A DNA stretch of 64,000 nucleotides from Holophagales bacterium. Its GTDB lineage: Bacteria; Acidobacteriota; Thermoanaerobaculia; UBA5066. This document shows positions 59,134-64,000 of the stretch, piece after piece; the first letter of the stretch is position 1, and each line of letters starts with the position of its first letter. The stretch lies in NCBI GenBank assembly GCA_016719485.1, contig JADJZB010000030.1, positions 97,501-161,500 of the forward strand. Reading direction: 5' to 3'. The translations under genes were made by a program, and so were the position numbers. The notes under the pieces were generated by a model, which saw only the letters and a program-made list of their open reading frames with translations, was not told the DNA's origin and searched no databases.

Positions 59134-59736
59134 CTACAGCGCGAGCTTCGGCGCCGCGTCGAAGCGGGCCGCGACGACCGACCAGTCGATCGCCTTGAAG
59201 AACGCCTCGATGTAGTCGGCGCGCTTGAGGCCGTAGTCGAGCATGAAGGCGTGCTCGAAGACGTCCATGATCATCAGGAGCGTGCCGCCGGCCGGGTGGC
59301 CGCCGTCGTGCTCGCCGATCCACATGTTCATCAGCTGGCCGGAGGCCGGGTCCTGGTAGAGGGTCGTCCAGCCGATGCCGCGCATCGCGCCGACGGCCCG
59401 GAAGTGGCGCTCCCACCCATCGAGGGAGCCGAAGTCGGCCGCGAGCTTCTTTCCGAGCGCCGAGTTCGGGTCGAGGGGGACGCCGCCGCCCTTCATGTTC
59501 CCGAAGTAGTACTCGTGGAGGCGCATGCCGTTCCACTCCCAGCCGAAGCGGCGCTTGAGCTCCGCGAACGCGGGGGATCCCTGCTTGCCGTCGACGAGGA
59601 GGATGGCGAGCTCCTCGTTCAGCTTGTTCGTGTTCGCGACGTAGCCCTGGTAGAGGGTGAAGTGGTTCTTCAGGAGGGCATCCGAGAAGCCCGGGGTGCC
59701 GAGCAGATGGTCGTAGCTCTTCGCCGTGTAAGCCAT
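59134..59736 (-). CDS. sodB: Fe/Mn superoxide dismutase
   Basis: The 200-residue enzyme disproportionates superoxide. Conserved elements include KNHFTLYQGYV with the first His ligand, RLHEYYFGNM, GIGWTTLY and DVFEHAFMLDYG with the Asp and His ligands. Iron or manganese use cannot be decided from motifs alone, so sodB is nominal. No signal peptide: cytoplasmic. The ATG is at 59736; single gene. Confidence 0.92.
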   Translation of the reverse strand: MAYTAKSYDHLLGTPGFSDALLKNHFTLYQGYVANTNKLNEELAILLVDGKQGSPAFAELKRRFGWEWNGMRLHEYYFGNMKGGGVPLDPNSALGKKLAADFGSLDGWERHFRAVGAMRGIGWTTLYQDPASGQLMNMWIGEHDGGHPAGGTLLMIMDVFEHAFMLDYGLKRADYIEAFFKAIDWSVVAARFDAAPKLAL

Positions 59737-59839
59737 GGTGGTCGTCCTTTCTCGAGCGAGGTCTGGCCGGATCGCCGTCGATTCTACGTCGCAACTCCCG
59801 GCGTGGACGTCGGGGCGCCGCCCACCGGCCCCGAAGGGC

Positions 59840-61450
59840 TCAGCCGCCCAGCTCCGGCGCGAAGGCGCGGTCCCTCCGCGCGAGGCGCGCGAGGAGAAGG
59901 GCGTCCGTGCGCGTGCGTGGCCCGGGGCGCCCGGCGAGGCCCGAGAGGGCGTCGATCGCCGCGGCGTGCTCCCGGATCCTCCGCTCGGCGTAGTCGCGCG
60001 CCGAGCCGTTCTCCACGAGGAAGGGCCAGTCGGACGCTTCGAGGAGGAGGAGCTGCCGGATCGCCGCCGGGCCGAGGCGCGGGTCGCGGCCGGCGATCCC
60101 CCTGCAGAGCTCCGTGGCTCGCTCCAGGGTCCGCCAGTACTCCTCCGTCTCGGGGTTGTCCCAGACGCTGAAGTCGCCGTCCCGCCCCCACGAACCCGCG
60201 GGGAGCGCAATACCCGGGGCCTCGACCCGGGCCTCGGACACCGCCTCCCACGCCGTGGCCGCCCGAACGGGCCCGCCCCGGCGCGCGAGCTCGCGGAAGA
60301 CGGCGGCGAGGAAGTCGACCCCCTCGAACCACCAGTGCCCGAAGAGCTCGAAGTCGAACATGGCGACGACGACGCGGGCGGAAGGTTCGGCCGCGGCCGA
60401 CTCCTCGAGAAGGTCGCAGAAGTGGATCGCGTGCGCGGCGACCCTCTCCGCCGTCGTCACCGGATCGTAGAGCTCCTTGCCGTCGAGGGGCCCGCGGGCG
60501 TCTGTCACGGACCAGTATCGAAGCCCCCCGCGCGCCGCCTTCCGGTGAAACTCGAGGTACGCCGGGTCCCCCGGATAACCGACCTCTCCCGACCAGACCT
60601 GCTCCGAGCTGCGCGGGTCGCGCGCCAGGACGGCCACGCGCCCGGCGTCCGTCCGAACCCGGTGAACGGCGTACGGCGTCCGCCCCGTCGGCGTCGCTTC
60701 GCCCGCGCTCCACCTTTCGCCACCGCTGCCGCCGTACGCGGGCCTGCCGAAGCGTCCTGCGACGAGGTGCGTTTCGACGAACGTGTACTTCACGTCCCGC
60801 GCCGCCAGGAGAGAAAGAACGTCCCGCCGCGCGACGCGCCGGCCGAAGCCGGGCGTCACGAGTGTTCCCGCGGGCCGGGTGGCGCACTCGGGCAGCCAGA
60901 GGCCGCGCGCAGGGCGGCCGAAGTGCCTTCGGTGCGCTGCCAGGCCGACGTCGAGCTGGCGTTCGGCCGCCGTGTCGGACGGGAGGAGCGGGAGAAGACC
61001 GTGGGTGGCGGCGCAGGCGATCGGCTCGACCTTCCCTTCGTCGGCCAGCCGGACGAACGGGGCGACGAGGTCACCGTCGAGGGCGTCGAAGAGCGCCAGG
61101 GCTTCCTCGTAGTGTGCCCGCCACGCCCGGGCGAGCGGCTCGGCCTCGTGCCCGGCACGGGCGAACTCCCGCGCATCCCTCCCCGCCGCCGCGAGGCGGT
61201 GCCGGACGTAGCGGCGGAACCCGCGCGCGAAACGCGCGTCGCGCAGCTGCTCGCAGAGGATCGGCGTCAGGCCGACGGTCGCCTTCCAGGGGACGCCGTC
61301 CGCGTCGAGCGCGCGGGCTGCCGCCACGAAGGGAAGGTAAGTCTCGGCCGCCGCCTCGTGGAGCCAGTCCGCCCCGTGCGGCCAGACGCCGTGCCCGAGG
61401 ACGGCGGGAATGTGGCCGTGGAGGACGAGGACGAACGAGACGGGCGGCAT
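59840..61450 (-). CDS. GH57 1,4-alpha-glucan branching enzyme-like
   Basis: The 536-residue GH57 protein starts VSFVLVLHGHIPAVLGHG. The nucleophile Glu is in GLWLPECA, and the acid/base Asp is in MFDFELFGHWWFEG. Domain build (catalytic barrel, helical insertion, C-terminal helical domain) and length fit the TK1436/Rv3031-type branching enzymes that make alpha-1,6 links in glycogen. AGGAGG (61454-61459) precedes the ATG. It is 53 bases after glgC in the same direction, forming a glycogen operon. Confidence 0.9.
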   Translation of the reverse strand: MPPVSFVLVLHGHIPAVLGHGVWPHGADWLHEAAAETYLPFVAAARALDADGVPWKATVGLTPILCEQLRDARFARGFRRYVRHRLAAAGRDAREFARAGHEAEPLARAWRAHYEEALALFDALDGDLVAPFVRLADEGKVEPIACAATHGLLPLLPSDTAAERQLDVGLAAHRRHFGRPARGLWLPECATRPAGTLVTPGFGRRVARRDVLSLLAARDVKYTFVETHLVAGRFGRPAYGGSGGERWSAGEATPTGRTPYAVHRVRTDAGRVAVLARDPRSSEQVWSGEVGYPGDPAYLEFHRKAARGGLRYWSVTDARGPLDGKELYDPVTTAERVAAHAIHFCDLLEESAAAEPSARVVVAMFDFELFGHWWFEGVDFLAAVFRELARRGGPVRAATAWEAVSEARVEAPGIALPAGSWGRDGDFSVWDNPETEEYWRTLERATELCRGIAGRDPRLGPAAIRQLLLLEASDWPFLVENGSARDYAERRIREHAAAIDALSGLAGRPGPRTRTDALLLARLARRDRAFAPELGG

Positions 61451-61503
61451 GCGCCTCCTGGGACCTGCCGGGAAGGCCCGGGGTCTCCCCCGGGCCCTTC
61501 CCT

Positions 61504-62793
61504 TCAGACGACGGTTCCGGGCCGGAGAATGCCGTTCTTGGCGACGATGAGGATCCCGTCCCTGAGGAACCAGCCGTCTCCGTCGTGGTCGGGACGCGAG
61601 GCGTCTCCGCGAAGGACGCACCCCGCGCCGATTCGGGCGTTCTTGTCGATGATGGCCCGCTCGATGACGCAGTCGGCCCCGATCCCGACCGGGGGCAGCC
61701 CCTTCGCGAGGGCGGCGATGCGGCCGTCCTCCTCCTCGATGTCGTCGGCGCCCATCACGATCGAGTCGACGATGCGGCACCCCTTCTCGATCCGGGCCCG
61801 AAGGCCTATGACGCTCCTGACGACCTCCGCCCCGAAGATCCTCACGCCGTCGGCGAGTCGGCAGTGGTCGAAGCGGACGTCGACGAGTGACGAGGCCGGG
61901 AGGAAGCGGGGCCTCGTGTAGATCGGCGCGTCGGGGTGGTAGAAGTGGAACGGGGGGTCGTCCTCGGTCAGGGCGAGGTTCGCCTCGTAGAAGCTCCGGA
62001 TCGTCCCGATGTCGCGCCAGTAGCCGCGGAACGGGAACGCCTGGACCTTCTCGGATTCGATCATTCCCGGGAGGATGTCCCTCCCGAAGTCCATGTTGGC
62101 GGGGTTGGCGAGCGCGTCGCGGAGCGTCTCCATCCGGAAGACGTAGACCCCCATGCTCGCGAGGTACTGCCCGGGCTGCAGCCCCCATCGGTCGCGCAGC
62201 TCCTTGGAGGGCGCGAGCGGGGCGAGCTCCTCGTCGGTCCTCGGCTTCTCGCGAAACGCGCGGATCTGGCCGTCCGCCGCCGTCAGGAGGACGCCGAAAC
62301 CCGCGCAGTCTTCCTTCGGCACGGGGAGGACCCCGACGGTGATGTCGGCGCTCGACTGGATGTGCGCGTCGAACATCTCGCGGTAGTCCATCCGGTAGAG
62401 ATGGTCTCCCGCCAGCACGAGGACGTGGTCGTAGTCCCGGTTCCCGAGCCGCCGCATGTGCTTTCGCACCGCGTCCGCGGTCCCCTCGAACCACTCCCCC
62501 CCCTCCTCGGTCTGCTGCGCGGCGATCACCTCGACGCCCCCCCGCGCGAAGCTGTCGAACCGGTAGGTGAGGGAGATGTGGTTGTTCAGCGAGGCGGAGT
62601 TGAACTGCGTCAGGACCGCGATGTCCCGAAAGCCGGAGTTGATCGCGTTCGAGAGCGGCACGTCGATGAGCCGGTGCTTCCCGCCGAGCGGGACGGCCGG
62701 CTTGGCCCGGTCGCGGGTGAGGGGGTAGAGACGCTTTCCCTGGCCTCCGCCGAGAATGACGGTGTGGACGCGGCGCTGCGGCACTTCTCGCAT
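61504..62793 (-). CDS. glgC: Glucose-1-phosphate adenylyltransferase GlgC
   Basis: The 429-residue enzyme makes ADP-glucose for glycogen. It has the nucleotide-binding ILGGGQGKRLYPLT, the KPAVPLGGKHRLIDVPLSN segment, GTADAVR and HLYRMDY. The C-terminal left-handed beta-helix region carries the regulatory site. The start is ATG at 62793. It is divergent from the amylase gene; the 100-base gap should hold both promoters. Confidence 0.95.
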   Translation of the reverse strand: MREVPQRRVHTVILGGGQGKRLYPLTRDRAKPAVPLGGKHRLIDVPLSNAINSGFRDIAVLTQFNSASLNNHISLTYRFDSFARGGVEVIAAQQTEEGGEWFEGTADAVRKHMRRLGNRDYDHVLVLAGDHLYRMDYREMFDAHIQSSADITVGVLPVPKEDCAGFGVLLTAADGQIRAFREKPRTDEELAPLAPSKELRDRWGLQPGQYLASMGVYVFRMETLRDALANPANMDFGRDILPGMIESEKVQAFPFRGYWRDIGTIRSFYEANLALTEDDPPFHFYHPDAPIYTRPRFLPASSLVDVRFDHCRLADGVRIFGAEVVRSVIGLRARIEKGCRIVDSIVMGADDIEEEDGRIAALAKGLPPVGIGADCVIERAIIDKNARIGAGCVLRGDASRPDHDGDGWFLRDGILIVAKNGILRPGTVV

Positions 62794-62882
62794 GATTGAT
62801 GGAATTCTAGGCGGGTTTCCATCGTGTCCGGACGCGTCGGTTTCCTGTAAAGTCCTACCGAAATGCCCTGACGGCCTCCCAC

Positions 62883-62887
62883 AGGAG
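62883..62887 (+). promoter_or_regulatory. Shine-Dalgarno pointing to an AUU start
   Basis: AGGAG followed by six bases and ATT. No ATG, GTG or TTG in the amylase frame is within a workable distance of this site, and the codons after ATT (CGC AAG CGT) give the positively charged start expected of a lipoprotein signal. Confidence 0.45.
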
Positions 62888-62893
62888 AGACAC

Positions 62894-64000
62894 ATTCGCA
62901 AGCGTGGCACCCTCGGCTTCCGTTCTCTCGGCGTGGGCACTGCCATCGTTCTCGCCGCCGCCGTGTCGGCCTGCTCGTCTGCCCCGCCCGCCTCCTCCGC
63001 GACCGCAGGACCCGGGGCACCGGCGACGGCAGCGGCCCGTGACGTCGAAGCCCGCGACGCTCACGCCCCGAAGCTCCTCGAAGACTGGCGCGACGCCGTC
63101 CTCTATTTCGTCGTTCTCGATCGCTTCGCCGACGGCGACCCATCGGGCAACGTCGGCGTGGACGTCTCGAAGAAGGGGCACTTCCACGGCGGCGACGCGA
63201 AGGGGCTGACGGCCCGGCTCGACGAGATCGCGTCCCTCGGCGTGAACGCCCTCTGGATCACGCCCATCGTGAGGAACACGCCGGGCTTCGTCACCGGGGC
63301 AGGTTTCCCCGACTGGGCCTACCACGGCTACTGGGCCGACGACTTCCTCTCCCTCGATCCGCGTTTCGGAAATGAAAACGACTTCATCGCCCTCGTGGCC
63401 GCCTGTCACGCGCGCGGCATCCGCGTCCTTCTCGACGTCGTCTACAACCACGCCGGGTACGAGTCGAAGTACACGAAGGACCCGAAGACCCGCGGGTGGT
63501 TCCGGACGAACGAGAAGGGGGACTGCGGCGCGGACGACGTCACGTCGTGCGTCGCCGGCCTCCCCGACTTCAGGACCGAGGACCCCGAGGTCGCGAAGTA
63601 CCTCCTCGACGCCCAGATCGCCTGGGCGAAGCGCCTCGGCGTCGACGGCTTCCGCCTCGACACCGTCAAGCACGTCGCCCACGACTTCTGGACCGAGCAC
63701 CGGAAACGGACGCGCGACGAGGTCGGGAAGGACTTCTTCCTCCTCGGCGAGGTCTGGGGGGGCGACCCGCAGGTCCTCGACCCCTGGTTCGAGCGCGACG
63801 AGATGGACGCGGGGTTCGACTTCGCCTTCCAGGGGAACGCCCTCGCGTTCGTCGAGGGGCGCGGACGGGCGGTCGCCTTCGACCGTTACCTGAAGTCGCG
63901 CGAGAAGGTCCGTCCCGGCTACCACCTGTCGCACTTCCTCTCCTCGCACGACGTACCCGGCGGGCTCTTCCAGCTCGGCGGGAACGTGGAGCTCTTCCGG
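62894..64000 (+). CDS. GH13 alpha-amylase family lipoprotein (truncated by window edge)
   Basis: The frame is open to the last base (369 codons here). A lipoprotein signal (RKRGTLGFRSLGVGTAIVLAAAVSAC) is followed by a Ser/Ala-rich linker. The GH13 regions follow: DVVYNH, GFRLDTVKHV with the nucleophile Asp, GEVWGG with the acid/base Glu, and FLSSHD. It acts on alpha-glucans outside the inner membrane. The start is unusual: AGGAG (62883-62887) lies six bases before ATT at 62894-62896, giving a proper basic n-region. The first canonical codon, GTG 62933, would lose that region. Confidence 0.85.
   Translation, partial: MRKRGTLGFRSLGVGTAIVLAAAVSACSSAPPASSATAGPGAPATAAARDVEARDAHAPKLLEDWRDAVLYFVVLDRFADGDPSGNVGVDVSKKGHFHGGDAKGLTARLDEIASLGVNALWITPIVRNTPGFVTGAGFPDWAYHGYWADDFLSLDPRFGNENDFIALVAACHARGIRVLLDVVYNHAGYESKYTKDPKTRGWFRTNEKGDCGADDVTSCVAGLPDFRTEDPEVAKYLLDAQIAWAKRLGVDGFRLDTVKHVAHDFWTEHRKRTRDEVGKDFFLLGEVWGGDPQVLDPWFERDEMDAGFDFAFQGNALAFVEGRGRAVAFDRYLKSREKVRPGYHLSHFLSSHDVPGGLFQLGGNVELFR

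Noticed and set aside
1..64000. CRISPR arrays, tRNA or rRNA genes, integrases
   Set aside because: No regularly spaced repeats, cloverleaf-like intergenic sequence or recombinase motifs were found on reading the gaps; most gaps are under 150 bases.

Overview
The window is a chromosomal segment of very high GC with almost no non-coding space. It has LPS heptosyltransferase, TolC-type and TAT-exported genes, so the host is Gram-negative. The gene mix (archaemetzincin, Qrc-like menaquinone oxidoreductase, FlK-type thioesterase, GH57 branching enzyme, PknB-type kinase) fits an Acidobacteriota-like bacterium, but that placement is inference; no rRNA or tRNA is present to test it. No phage, CRISPR array or complete insertion sequence was seen. 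Layout: 314-5190 (minus) is a purF-purM-purN purine operon with a CoA-binding protein and a saccharopine-dehydrogenase-like reductase upstream. 5229-10359 (plus) holds a Tam-like methyltransferase, ispG, and a DUF2378/V4R-like sensor coupled to a hybrid histidine kinase. 10412-15467 (plus) is a tight five-gene metabolic operon: LeuB/IDH-like dehydrogenase, HMG-CoA-lyase-like enzyme, class III CoA-transferase (frameshifted), LeuC-like and LeuD-like isomerase. It looks like a CoA-ester version of the citramalate/isopropylmalate type of pathway and is one of the two best candidates for undescribed biology. 15495-20671 carries a small membrane protein, a SOUL protein, a thioesterase plus CitE-like lyase pair, a globin and a NatAB-like ABC exporter. 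20896-27415 is the other main candidate: a seven-gene operon encoding a Qrc-like complex (pentaheme cytochrome, molybdopterin-family protein, four-cluster ferredoxin, NrfD-like membrane protein) together with two proteins bearing glycine-cleavage-H-like domains and Cys motifs. A good sigma-54 promoter match lies upstream and a strong terminator downstream. 27519-31795 (minus) contains an aspartate/glutamate racemase and a translationally coupled trio: c-heme-binding sensor kinase, archaemetzincin, and NtrC-type sigma-54 activator. The activator is a plausible regulator of the nearby Qrc-like operon. 31927-43379 has a secreted gluzincin, a PP2C-like protein, a 1524-residue AMP-ligase/GNAT multidomain protein, a YjbQ protein and a frameshifted secreted esterase. 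43383-53202 holds two envelope glycosyltransferases, a DUF971 protein, a PKD-domain protein, a Ser/Thr kinase and an export trio (FtsX-type permease, TolC-like, HlyD-like) with no ATPase gene. A perfect REP-like 31-bp inverted repeat follows. 53296-59736 has a dienoyl-CoA-reductase-like SDR, a small coupled protein, an Lhr helicase and superoxide dismutase. 59840-64000 is glycogen/alpha-glucan metabolism: a GH57 branching enzyme, glgC, and the start of a lipoprotein GH13 amylase that runs off the window. Two genes (CoA-transferase, esterase) show single-base frameshifts. Two others (purM, amylase) have start regions that only make good sense with AUC/AUU initiation.
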